A stretch of 64,000 nucleotides of DNA from Atopsyche davidsoni. Lineage: Eukaryota > Arthropoda > Insecta > Trichoptera > Hydrobiosidae. Both the position numbers and the translations under genes were made by a program. The stretch covers positions 12,088,001 to 12,152,000 of the forward strand of contig JAILWY010000023.1 of NCBI GenBank assembly GCA_022113835.1, read 5' to 3'. Numbering within the stretch: the first letter of the stretch is position 1; every line of letters starts with the position of its first letter. Of this stretch, positions 36,111-48,050 are shown in pieces. The notes under the pieces are model-generated. The model was not told where the DNA came from. It was given only the letters and a program-made list of their open reading frames with translations, and searched no databases.

Positions 36111-39100
36111 GACATTCTACAGCAACCATTCTCCAAATAACATATTATATTCACTCTCTTTAATACATTATCCAATTTGTAATTGACCTTTTTTAAACTA
36201 CATATACTTTATTTTTATTCCATGTTGTTTTTATATCGAAGAAATTAACAATCCAATAGATGTATTTACAATATAATTAGCTTTCAACATAATCGCATGC
36301 TTCATTATAAATTGCAATACATTACATGAACTAAAGCAGTAGCAAAAACTTGCAATAAGCACTGCATGGAACGTGAAACCAAAATTAAGCATGCAATCAA
36401 TAAGGCCACAAAATTCTCATCTTAACCGTAATGTTTTCAGCACCTCACAACGATAATTGGCCTGTAATTTAGCTGTACGACTCTTCAAACACCCAACGAG
36501 ATCTCGTATGTCACTCACCCCGTAATAATCATTCACCGCAGCCTCCGAGACTGACCATTTTTGTAAAGACAGAATATTTACGGGAGTTTTCGGTAGCGGA
36601 AGCCTTGGGGGATGCTGCAAGACTTGAGCAATTTATGAGCCGCAATATAAATTAAAATGGGAGCAATTACGAAACATTCTATAAAATATTAACAAAATCC
36701 ATCATTCTCAAGAACCACAAGATGTGATAGTGAATACATAAAATAAAATAATTTAATCATAAATATGCTATCCATTCGTTGTTTTATATAAGTATTAAAA
36801 TATCGAATTTCTTCAATAGATAATGTCTTACAATAAAAGTTGAATCATGCTTCACTTATTATAACGTAGTCCGTTTAATCATGTTACAATTGATTATAAA
36901 TTTCAAATTAGAAACACACCTTTAGAACAAATTTTATTGCAAGACGGTCAAGCATCAAATAACGAAACTGAATGATTGGGACATATTTTCTCTCCGCGAT
37001 GACCGGACATAATTGATCTCACGTGAGTATATTCACTACTGCGGCGCCGAAACTGACACATTGCTAAAACTGTTTCGAAAATTGGAATACTTACAAGAGG
37101 CACAAATTATTGCAGTTTTTAACATAAATCTTTTGAGAGGAGTTATGAATGACAGCGCAAGAGACCATCCCAATTCGTAAGATGATATTGAAAAATGTGT
37201 TCAAGGCTGACGAAGATTTAAACTATAACTAAGCTCTATTATAAGCCTGAAGTATTTCTATTTGTCGCATAAATCAAAAGATTTATTATACGAGTGAGTT
37301 TACAGATAATCACTATATTTATTTATTATTTTGAGGTGTGCTGAAATATATTATTTGAAGAAGCAATACGTTTTTGTTAATACATAGAAAAAAACAAAAT
37401 TTTATTTAAAAAAATGTACTTTTAAAATAATGTAATTTCATTTAAACTATAACCAATAAAATTATATTTGGTATATTAATTTATTTGCAATGAAAGAATT
37501 AGTTTAAAAAGACTATTCTACAAATTAGGAATTTAAGAATATTATCATAGCTTAAAAGTTTTATTATCGTAGTCAAAAGCAAAATTTATATTACATATTA
37601 GATTATTATTCAAATGAAGATGTGCAAAAATTATTATCATATCAACTAAAAAACTTTAAAAAAGTTCAGATTGGCGCCGTTTGCTTTCAGACAGAATAAT
37701 TGGTACCAAAATTAACAATCATTTTCAGTTTTTTTTTATTTTATTTGATAGCTCAAGAATAATTACTATTGATTGATTGCAGATACTGGTGTATATAATT
37801 AAAATAATCAGGTGTTGGATTCCGGGCACCATCACTCGTTTTTGTATGCAAACTATATTTTATACAAAAACCAACATTAATCAGCGATGAAATATTAACT
37901 TTTTTTGACGTAATTTTGCCACGTGTGGTAATCAACTTAATTATCACTGTAGACTAATAATACACCAGAAATACTGAAAGTTATTTTTTGTTCATTAAAA
38001 AAAATTTAAAACATCTTAAGTTTGTTTTCATGCGCGTGGGTAGTGTCAATAATTTCATTGCATGTGAGTGTTTACAAAAAGTATTAAATTGCGAGGACAT
38101 CCGAAGATATCATGAAAGAACATTAATAACAGTTAACATATTAAATAAATTATACATTTGATATTTAAAAGCGACATTTTACAATTTAATTAAAAATTTT
38201 ACATTTTTATTAAATAATATCAAATATTAAATATATACCAGAAATACATTTGAAATATTTCTCATGTAAAATAATTGTTAATAGAAGAGATAGCTGGAGT
38301 AGTCGACCTGGGATAAATTTATGACCTAATGTGACGAATCTCGAGAGGGTTCTTAGCAACAACAAAAAAGCTAAATAATGTAAGACCATTAGAGATTTTT
38401 TACTTGAGTATCTGACGTTAGTCACGGGAACTGATCCCTATAATATATTTTGGTTATTAAACTATATATTATTTTTATTTTTAAAATGTTTTTTTATTGC
38501 ATGATATTAATATGTTCTTCAAAGGTTATGTTGTATAACTTATGTGGCGGGTCACAAAATAATTATTATATGGTTGTACAAAACTTTTTGTAATTTCTGT
38601 TACTGTAATAATAGGTACTTATATTATATATTTAAATGTTTAGAAATAGTATGATGTAATATTAAAACAGAAAGGGTCACTATAAAGTCAATCTATTTAA
38701 CCCCAGTAAGTGTAACAAGAGCTTTGTAAACATGACATCATAATATGTGCATTGTGATATATAGTGCGCACTCCAATATTTACTGTTCTATTACAAACCG
38801 GTACAGTACACAACATGCTCAATAATGGGAGTTCATATTCGTTCAATGGTACAATAACACAATTAAAAGGTCTCTACGCTTTGTCATGTTAAGGGCAGAA
38901 AAAGCGAACCCTTCTGATGATTTACTGCTTGAAATTGTAAGGGTTGTTTTTTTTTCATTTACATACCGCAAAACTCGAGATCAAATCTTATGCAATAAAT
39001 AATAAAAAAATATTTCCGTTAACTCGCGTAAATGAAAAATAACACTCACAGAAAAAAATACATCTCATATAAATAGTAATTTTAATAGAACACAGTTTTT

Positions 39101-39650
39101 ATTTTTTCTCATATTTTAATTTAAAACTTTGTCTCAATTATTGTACAAAAAAAGCATTGTATTAAAATATGGCAATAACTTTAAAAAGTGCAAACAAAAA
39201 GACACGCAGTAAATACCGCTGTAATAAACGCTTTAATGTTTTATTAATTCAGTATCGATAAAATTTTACCAGTAAATAATATTTTAGTCCATATATTATC
39301 AAAATACTGAAAATTATTAAAAACTGTTAAAAATTATTCAAAGACAAATAATCTGCTGTCTACATGTGCATATCTTAATAAAATATTTATTAATTTGTTT
39401 TTTAAATCATACAGTTGCAAATGTAAAATGTATTGTGATCTGGTTTATTTATAAAAAAGAGTTCTCGTTTCTTATCGCATACATAAAGCCACGGATTTAT
39501 TTGTTATTCAGTAGAAGAGGACTAGAGCGCCTTGTTTTTTACTCGACACAAAAAAGAACTTATCTCTCAATGACAGTGCACAACACACTTCGAAGTCACC
39601 AATCGATCGATGTAAATCCTGCATTTCAAATACCAAACAATAAATTTTAA
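36111..39650. other. Mostly AT-rich stretch with blocks at 36400-36620 and 36950-37100
   Basis: No gene. The 37 kb block holds the palindrome TCACGTGA (37019-37026). The minus strand at about 37088 reads CTT|GTAAGTATTCC, a strong donor-like match, but the sequence upstream of it does not look like an exon. 37200-39650 is low-complexity AT. Confidence 0.35.
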
Positions 39651-39723
39651 ATGCAACTGCATCTCGCGGCCCCGGCATTACGCCGCGGCTCAAATCATTC
39701 ATAAAAACTTTCCAGAGTCTCAC

Positions 39724-39898
39724 CTGTGCCTCACGTGTCTAGATAATTACCAGGAAACGTCACACCTGACACGGAAGACCTTTACAATCAGTCCGTGGAC
39801 TTGTGAAACAAATTCCGATAGCGTTCGCTCACAGGTTCACGAGGTGATACGGTCTCCGCTCCGAGCCGCTCGGCGACTGCGATTCTGTGAGAACAGTC
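39724..39898 (-). other. Candidate non-coding first exon (5'UTR) of the knirps-family gene
   Basis: On the minus strand a GC-rich segment starts about 30 nt after a TATATAAAG box and ends GGCACAG|GTGAGACTC, a good donor. The coding exon at 3322-3399 needs an upstream UTR exon on this strand because its acceptor abuts the ATG, and this segment has the right orientation, a promoter and a donor. The joining intron would be about 36 kb. The TSS coordinate is estimated from TATA spacing; I see no consensus initiator. A 26-codon frame (MAGETVL...) begins just upstream of the estimated TSS, so it would probably not be translated. An unrelated transcript is possible. Confidence 0.42.
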
Positions 39899-39920
39899 TC
39901 GCCCGCCATTAGATCATACT

Positions 39921-39929
39921 CTTTATATA
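39921..39929 (-). promoter_or_regulatory. TATA box, minus strand
   Basis: TATATAAAG on the minus strand, a perfect TATA consensus, at the abrupt boundary between AT-rich upstream DNA and a GC-rich transcribed-looking segment. A second identical TATATAAAG lies on the plus strand at 39983-39991, so the two boxes face away from each other. Confidence 0.45.
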
Positions 39930-39982
39930 GCCACTTTGCAATCAATTAGAATTATATTTATTGAGCACTTGCTAATTTAATC

Positions 39983-39991
39983 TATATAAAG
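39983..39991 (+). promoter_or_regulatory. Second, divergent TATA-like box
   Basis: TATATAAAG on the plus strand, 53 bp from the minus-strand box, each box having GTGG on one side. The sequence downstream on plus is not GC-rich and has no obvious first exon. It may be a duplicated motif and not a working promoter. Confidence 0.25.
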
Positions 39992-40599
39992 TGGTGATGG
40001 TCATAATGGTTTGATTAGATTGCTGTTTACGATTTATTGGGATTATGTCTACACATATAAGGAATGATGAGCACAGTACCCCGTTTTAACTATTAAAAAC
40101 TATTTTTTGAGAGTTCATTTAAAAAATATAAAATATGGTATAAGTTTTTACAAAATAAATATCAATTTTCTTTACTTTTTCAATGTTTTAATATTTTTTT
40201 ATAAAAAAATATGAATAACCAAATTGCAAGGATATAACAATATTTTTTGTTTATAAGTATTTTCGTCTTTTAATGACTACTGAATACGTCCTTTTCAAGA
40301 GCTCATAAACAAAAATGATCGTAATATTCTAGACATTTGGCTATATGAGTTTATTGTATGAATTTAGAATAGGTATGTGCGTAGGTTTCGACAGCCGCTG
40401 TTTTTCGATAATTTTGGTTGTTGGGCGTGGAGCTGATTTTAATTTTCTGACCCCATACTGGAGCCATTTTTATAAATCTTTAAAGATGATCCTTGGTAAT
40501 ATATATATAATATAAAACATTAAACCTTACTGTTGTAGAAATATATATTAATGTATTTTGTTTGTTTATTATGATATTAAACAATAAAACTACAGCAGA
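39992..40599. other. AT-rich stretch
   Basis: Upstream of the candidate promoter in its orientation. There is a small mixed segment at 40375-40480; nothing else is recognised. Confidence 0.4.
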
Positions 40600-40880
40600 A
40601 TAAAATCACGAAGCATACTCTGCGCTCCAGTCATGGCCCGTGTCAGACCATGTCCATAACTCTGCAAATATCAGATGACCGGAGACGGACGGGGCTGGCG
40701 AGGGAGGCGCTCGTCGGTCAGCGTCGCCGCGGTGCGACGAGGCCCACTCCCACGAAGCGTAATTGAATGCCTTTGTTATGAAACTCTAATATCATAACAT
40801 TAACTTGCGAGAATTCTGCGCAGCTATCTCGAGTCCCTATCAGCGCCACCATCACCCGTTATCCATTACACGATGAGAAC
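40600..40880. other. GC-enriched block
   Basis: About 280 bp, with GACCGGAGACGGACGGGGC and GTCAGCGTCGCCGCGG, about 700 bp upstream of the candidate TATA promoter. No coding content. It could be a proximal enhancer. Confidence 0.33.
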
Positions 40881-43070
40881 TTTACAAAGGACTCGACAAA
40901 TAATGCTGCTTTACCGATCTCTTACCAAAAACAAAGAAAGATTGATTTCATTAAGCAATTGCTTCTTATGCCGGATTTTCTGTTTATACTAATAAAAATA
41001 AAACATTACAATAAATACATTGTTAATGAGTCAATTTAGACTTTTCAATAGAATAATCCATATTTGTTTAAAAAGTAAACTAGTTTCAACCCTTCAAATT
41101 TGATATGCGCCGTGTGAAACTTAAGCATCGTGCATGAAAAATCTTTAGAATACCATAGAAAAGGTGTTTACTGGTGCTGCCGTGTTGACAAAGTGGGAGA
41201 GAAAATAAACGGATACCACAGGCAGTAATCAAAAAAAGAAAGGCGGCTTATATTGGGTTCATAATGAGGAACCTGAAAAACAAGGTACAGTAGATGACAA
41301 TACAAGGAAAGATCAAGGGTCAAAGAATGTATAAAAAAGATGTTATGCATGCGGAATTAAAGTAGTGCTTTAACATCTTTGATGTTGTTCTATTTTGTCA
41401 TGTCTTAAAATATACAGACGTAATTAAAAATATCAACTTATTTTAAAATAACTAAAATAAATATAAATTAAAAAAACTAGGCGATCTTAATATGTAATAA
41501 TTTAAGAGCTCTGATTTTTTTCAAATAATTGCAAAAGTGTTGTTATCAAAAAAATATTTACGTTATTTTATACAACATAATTGATGATAAAAATAATAAT
41601 AAATAAGTCTTAAAGATATATTTTTTAAATTATATAAAATAGGCGTAGGTTTTTTAAAAGACACATTGATAAACTATTTTATGTGTGTGACTACATACGT
41701 AAGCTAGATTTAAAGGAATTTATTTTTGTCAAATAATTACGGGTCATGTTTCAATTGAAATAAAAGGTTAATAGTGTATGTAGTATGAAAAAAAAACAGT
41801 TTACAAGGTAATTATATATATAATTGGTGCTATTTTATACTTGTGCACATTGAAACTGGAGAAAATAATACGAATGTAATAAATAAAGTAATTATTATTT
41901 ATTATAATAAGTATTAGCTGCAGTTTAGTTATTATAACTGTAATGAACGACATAAAACTTTATTATCGTTTATTTTTAATTGCTTAATAGCATAAATACA
42001 AGATTTTAGTTGTATGTAGTTATCTTGACTTTCTATTTAAACGATCGAAGGACCATTTTAAAGCTCAAAATAATTAACAAAGTTTGTAGTTATGTAGCCA
42101 GTATAAAATTACATTTTAATGTATTTTTAATGTCACGTGAATTATCAACTACTTCTTTCTCCAAACCAAAACTGACAAAATTTACATATAAGAACGAAAA
42201 CAAAAGAAAATAACCAACTCTCCAACTTGTCAAGCTAACAAAGTTTTATATTATTTCTATTTTGTACACGTACTAAAAATACAACTCCTTATTTAATTAA
42301 CTGCTAGAATATATAATTTCTCTTATAAAAAGTAGTTAATCACGGCTAGCCACCTTAACCTGGGCACATGCGAGTTAATATACGATAAAAAGTGCCTTGT
42401 CGAGTAGCGTTTAATTAATTTAAATTGTTTCCATTTCTAAGGTCCCTACTTTCATAAGCGATGAAGATGCGCTTGTTCTGGTCACGCTCCGTATGAGAAG
42501 TGACTTTGTGTTAAAATGGAAGATGCCAACAGCAGGCTTTCGTTTGTAGAAACTCTTTCTCTTTGACCTTTGCTAAGAAGAGCGTATATTTTTAAATCTA
42601 GTCTCACAGCATTAAACTGCAGAATTGTAGATCATCAAATAATTGTATGTACACTCATAAAAAATGTAGCAGAATACTTTTAGCTTCTCAAAGTAAATTC
42701 TATTATAATATAAAAACTAACTCAGGTGTTTTTGAAATACAATTATGTAGTACACTTGGTTATCTTGTAATCGTTTCATGAAATATTAATTTTTTTGTGA
42801 TCTGTATTTGTAGCAGTAATTTAAAAATATTTCTGATAATGTTCCGAGGAAATAAAAAAGTTTGTACTAAATCGAAATAACATCAAGATAAGTATTTTTA
42901 TTTATTTAACACAATAAAAAAAAAAAAAAATTTTTTTTCGTCTAAGTCTTATATAACCGCTATCTCAACTCTTCATTAAATTTCTTATGATTTATAACAA
43001 GGTTCCAAGAAATCTCACGGCTATTGCGATAATGAATTAAATAGATATTTCTTAATTATACCAGTAATAA
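40881..43070. other. AT-rich stretch with block at about 42340-42620
   Basis: TCACGTGA occurs at 42133-42140. An A15T8 run at 42916-42938 forms an AT hairpin. The 42.4 kb block is mixed-complexity without coding signal. Confidence 0.35.
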
Positions 43071-43079
43071 CTATTCTGT

Positions 43080-43260
43080 CCGTGAGAAATGTGTCTTTGA
43101 AACATCTTGATTAAGCGAGCGGTCATCAGTTCGTCAGAAGCTCGGCCGCTTTTAGAATCTCGCGCTCACTCCGCTCAGTAAGCTCGCGAGCAGTTTGCGC
43201 GCTTTCCAACGCGTCGACATCTAACTAAACTCGAATCCACCTCAGCCTTTAAGAGGAGAT
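43080..43260. other. GC-enriched block
   Basis: About 180 bp with GCGAGCGGTC, CTCGCGCTCACTCCGCTC and the palindrome GCTCGCGAGC. A second modest block follows at about 43540-43860. No gene is recognised. Confidence 0.32.
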
Positions 43261-43860
43261 GAGTTGAAGAGAAAATATACCAGTATTTCATTTAGAATAT
43301 AAAATTTAACTATATAGATGGTAAAATCATCAAATTGGAGACTGCATGGTATCCTACAATGTATCTTATAGTAGGAAATTTGACCCAGCGCTAATTGTGA
43401 TTAGAATAACTTCCGATAATGTAAATTTTCATATAAATTTAAGCATTTATAATGCCATACACGTTAGTTTGCATGCAATGAATTTAAATAACGATAAATT
43501 TATAGTTGTAATAAAAAAGACATAATAAAACGACGTCAAGTGGTCGAATTGCCTGAAAACCTATAAAAAATCTTTTATGAGAAACAAAGTTTAATAAATT
43601 TTCTAAAATCGACCCAATTCTCTCCAACCTGCCTTTTTATGGCCACAGTGATAAGAAGATAGTTACGAGGGCCATCCGAAGACCGATTCCAAATTATAAA
43701 TTTGTCCGTTTCGGCCATTCTTTCTAACGAAACGGTCACATTTCTGGCCCAAAATGCATTCAATAGATGGTCAAAAACCACAGGAGCTAAGTTATGACTC
43801 CACTCCAGTCGTATTTCAGTGGACTTTATTTCTTCGAATATGGTATCAACGCCTATTCAT

Positions 43861-46500
43861 AAGAAAATAAACCTAGATCATAAATTATGCTTACCGCAAC
43901 AAGATGGCACAGAAATTTATAAATTATGAAAAAGCTTTAACCATCATTAGTGATTTTTTAAAAATACAAAACATTAAATAAAATTGCTTATAGTTAAAGA
44001 TGTAAAAGTTAGTTCTTCAGTAATTGACTACCTTACAGTAATTATCCACTTTTACTATAAGCTAATCTTGCCTAGTCATAACACATTGTATGATTTTAGA
44101 GTAAATATATTTTTTCGATTTCTTAAAAGATATGGCTTGATTTAAAATTTATTGCTAAGAATTTTTTAGTCAAAATCAATATTTTCATCAAACTTTCAAA
44201 AAAACTTTGAGGATTGTAAGAATTTAAAAGGATAATTATTTGATTACAAATCAAATGTGATTTATATTTATATATATAACTTATTTATTTACTGTATTTT
44301 AGAAATTTTTTTTAGAAAATATGTTTTGAGATTCAAATTAATAAAAAAGCTTTACACGTCTGCTTAAATATTAAAAATAAATAAATTTTAATAATATAAA
44401 AAAATTATGAAAACTCGTTTCTCCATTTAAAGTACAATTAATGGATAAAAATATGAATATGGCATTTATTTTACATTTGATGTTTATATAAAATAAAGAT
44501 TAAAAAAAAATCCTTAGAGAAATAATTATTGATTTATAAGACAAAAATATTCTGTAAAGTAATATGGAGAACAAGGTTTAGTTTCGGTAACATACATGTA
44601 GATATCATGCACGGGTATTATCATTACATATTCAAATGAGACCCTGTCTTGAGACCAAAAAAATAACAACCGCAGCCTTTATTGTTTCGAGGCTCTTTGA
44701 GGTCAAGAACTGAAATACTTTTAAAGAAACCATTTTAATATTTGTCTCGTTGTGGCCCAGTTTACTTTTATCCCTGCGTCGTTTTTACCTGAAATAGCTC
44801 GTTAATTTAAGGTGATAAAATAAAAGGATCGGTTTGTTGTGACATAATGTCCTGTTTAGTTAAAATATGTTCTTTTCAAGATTTTATCTGTTTCGATCTT
44901 TTGAAACAAAAAAATAAAATTTAGGGACGCAATTTGAACTATTTTACGCGATTAAATCTTTAAATAGCGACCAAATTCTTTAGTTTATATTTTATTGCTT
45001 TATGAGAAAATTGTTTTTGTTTATATTCAGGTTATATCAATTCAATGATATTGACTTAAAATACAAAATAACTGTTATATTATAAGTGATTAGTAGAATT
45101 TGCACTTAGATTTCGAGTTTATAATCTGATTGATAATATGTTATAATTTTGATTTATACAACATATATCAAACAAATAATATATATGTTACACAAATAGA
45201 ATGAAATAAAAGAAATATTCTATAAAAGAGAACTCGTTACAAAACATCGTTACAATTGAGAAGAGACCCCATAGAGATAACTACCGTAGATAAAAATTTC
45301 ACAATAACAACCCTGATTGCATTATTTGCGGTTACACAAGGGTTGCGTTTACCTCGTCATTTCTATTGATGGACCATTATCAGATTGTTTAACATCTGTG
45401 GTTTGTGGTTTGCATTCAGGCTCTGGTTTGTAAAATGAATCCTTGCCATCTTGATAACGTGTTTGTTGAAAGAGATTTATTTTTGCACAAAGATACTGAA
45501 TTTGCCATAATTGTGTTATTTTTTTAAACTAGAGGAGACGGGTTTCAAAGAAATTTCGTAAAATGAACGTTGAGTTCTTCTTAACAATATTGACGTTATC
45601 ATTGTTATCAGATATATGTCAATTCGTTTTCTTTTTTTTTTTAAATAACTTGTATAATTTACTAAAATGATTTTAATGAGATTATATTGCTTGAAAAAAA
45701 TAATATTATTAACTTTAAAAAGCAATCGTTTATTTATACCAAAAATACTTGTTAATAATTTTTTTATTTGTATACAACTTATCAAAAATGTGCACGGATT
45801 TATAGATAAACACAAGGCCTTTTATTAGATTTCGATGAGTTATAATTATTGAATACAACATTTTATTCATTATTTTTTTAATAAATACCGTTTTATGTTG
45901 CATATCACTCCTACGTACTACTCTATATGTGTGCTTAAATAATGCGTTTAAATTGTGTAGATTTACCTAGCTCGATTGCTTATGAATGTATTTTTTAAAT
46001 ATTCAAATGCACTTATGTCATAATATTGATAGACCGTAAACCATTGCTTAACTTTCGAGGAGTGATGTGTCTGAATAAATATTTGCTGTCATTTATTGAA
46101 ATGTAAAACGTGAAAACTTAAAAACCTGTATTTATGATTTATTGTGTAAGATGTTTATTCTATCGAATTTATCTGAGACATGAGTAAGTTAAATTAGTCT
46201 GTATTATACTCTAATGAATATAATCGTTTAGCGAATTGATTTATATTACAGCTTATAATAACCTTATATAAATACCTTTGTTATAATTAGTATGAAATAA
46301 GGAAATAAAATTTATATCTAATATTGTTTCATTTTGGCACTTACATAAACATATCGTTAATTTTTTACAAAAATTCTGTTACCATTTAATGTAACTGTAA
46401 TTTAAAGTATATTTTTTAAGACTGTTGTGTTCAGATTGCTGGTGATGTGCGTGATTAATATTTATATATATAATAAAATACTTTAAAATTTGATTTTCAG
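43861..46500. other. Long AT-rich stretch
   Basis: Low complexity with a modest mixed segment at 45240-45480. A 99-codon minus frame at 45516-45815 is AT-driven and unrecognised. No gene is seen. Confidence 0.4.
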
Positions 46501-46551
46501 TTTCACTTCTAAATAACAATCATGGGACAACAGCGCTTATACGCAGATCTG
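46501..46551 (+). CDS. Possible small coding exon (spliced micro-ORF, part 1)
   Basis: The plus strand reads ...TTTGATTTTCAG|TTTCAC...ATCATGGGACAA...GATCTG|GTAAGTTT. That is an acceptor, 21 nt of leader, ATGG in good context, ten codons (MGQQRLYADL) and a near-perfect donor. Joined in phase 0 to an acceptor at 47207 it gives a 28-residue frame. I do not recognise the peptide. Acceptor-like strings are common in AT-rich DNA, so this may be chance or a non-coding exon. Confidence 0.18.
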
Positions 46552-46586
46552 GTAAGTTTGCAAATCAAGAAAGAAACAAGCCTTAC

Positions 46587-46690
46587 CACAATTAGCGAGA
46601 CGGGGATTGCAAAAAAGTCATCAAGTCTCTGCGGCAATAGTCATCAAACGTTCCCGGCCAATCGCCGAGCTTTGTCTGAGTGCGCCGGTG
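46587..46690 (-). other. Alternative candidate first exon and CpG promoter, minus strand
   Basis: The minus strand carries a CpG-dense segment with CCGGAAGTGGGCGGAGCC (ETS plus GC-box type, about 46766-46783), then ...CACTCAGACAAAG..., then GCTAATTGTG|GTAAGGCTTG, a donor at 46587/46586. GCCAATCG lies at 46657-46664. The arrangement suggests a TATA-less promoter and short UTR exon in the same orientation as the knirps-family gene. The boundaries are approximate. Confidence 0.24.
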
Positions 46691-46810
46691 CGTGACGTAT
46701 GCGCGCGCACGCACACCATAAATCAGATATGACGCGCCACTGCGCCGGCGCGGGGGGAGGCTCCGCCCACTTCCGGGGGTGAGGGGGAGGGTTGTGACTG
46801 CACCCAGGCG
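46650..46810. promoter_or_regulatory. CpG-dense island with GC-box and ETS-type words
   Basis: Very GC-rich (GCGCCGGCGCGGGGGGAGGC, CTCCGCCCACTTCCGGGGG), in strong contrast with its AT-rich flanks. The long minus frame (109 codons, 46592-46921) across it is compositional. Confidence 0.4.
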
Positions 46811-47207
46811 ACAGTTTTTCGTGTTTCGGTTGAATATTATTAATGTGAACAAGACCTCATTAGTGAACTTAAGATTGCTTAAAATAGAGCCTGTAGTTTT
46901 TTTTAAATAACTTGACGTCATTGATTTATTTATATCTCTTTTATTACAATATTCATTTTGACTTTTGCAATTAAATTAAATTATTATCTTATATTTATGT
47001 TTTCCAACCGAATTTATATTATTATACCGAACAGAACCAACGCTTACACGAACATCCTTTACGTCATCAGTAAAAGTATTAGAGCATTTTTTTAAAAATA
47101 AAATTGTATAAAATAAACTAATACAGTAGTATATTTTGCAAAGAAACAAATAACAGTAGCAAAAATACTTATGCATTGTTTTAGTATTCACTATATTTTA
47201 TCCACAG

Positions 47208-47496
47208 GAGAAAGCGGACATACCTTGGTTTTTGGTCTTCAAGATCCCACAGAGCCTTATATGACATGCAGACTTCGGTTCTACGGCCTCTTCAAGTCTT
47301 CTACCGGAACTGACCACGACTCTTTACACAACTTATCACTTGCTTTATCGACACAATCATCATAATGGAAATGTTCTCGGGTCGATTGTCACGTGAAATG
47401 TCATTCTTAAAATTTTTGTCACTTCTGTATGCAAGCCTCGTGCTGGGGAGTTGGGGACGAGAGATTCTTTCAGAGAAGACAGTATCTAGAAATAAA
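47208..47496 (+). CDS. Possible terminal exon of the spliced micro-ORF (part 2)
   Basis: The acceptor ATTTTATCCACAG|GAGAAAGCG precedes 18 codons (EKADIPWFLV...) in phase with the 46501-46551 exon, then TGA at 47262-47264. AATAAA follows at 47491-47496 and could be a polyadenylation signal. The segment is GC-enriched relative to its flanks. An overlapping frame of 64 codons (47171-47365) starts upstream of the acceptor and may equally be noise. Could be a lncRNA exon. Confidence 0.17.
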
Positions 47497-47499
47497 TTA

Positions 47500-48050
47500 A
47501 ATAATTGATGATAATTTTATTTCAATTCTATTTGTTTAAAATGTTCATTTCTCAAAAAATCAAGCAAGTGTCTGTGATTTAAAATAAATAAATAAACGAT
47601 TTTAACTGTGAAAAGATTATAAATATATGGTATATTTTGCGATTTTAAAACAATTCAAGGTAAAAGTTAATGTGAATTTATTCCTCAAACTATTATAATA
47701 CATGCAATAGTTTATTAGAAGACATTTTATAAAATGCATTATTAATTCGACTTTTAAAATGCGACGCATTTATGAAACAAACTTAATTTGGTTATATAAT
47801 AATTTATTAAAACTATCAAGATTTGATGTAAATTTTCTATTATGTAAAGTCATGAAACTCGTTGACAAGGTTAAATTAAATACATGTTACTTAAAATGTG
47901 TGTATTTATTAAAATCGGGGCCTATATATTGGGCAAACATCATTGACACAACTAACGTTTTCACAAAAAAAACAGATTACAAGTAGAAAATATGAAATAT
48001 AATATAACCAGGTTTTTATTGAACCTGTGTGTTTGCATAATAAAGGTATC
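47500..48050. other. AT-rich stretch
   Basis: Nothing recognised. Confidence 0.5.

Noticed and set aside
37088..37200. Strong minus-strand donor CTT|GTAAGTATTCC as end of a 5' exon
   Set aside because: The sequence that would be the exon is ordinary AT-rich DNA without promoter signals or an acceptor that stands out.
46592..46921. 109-codon minus-strand open frame
   Set aside because: Half is AT-driven and half GC-island composition; no recognisable motif, and it crosses the promoter-like island.
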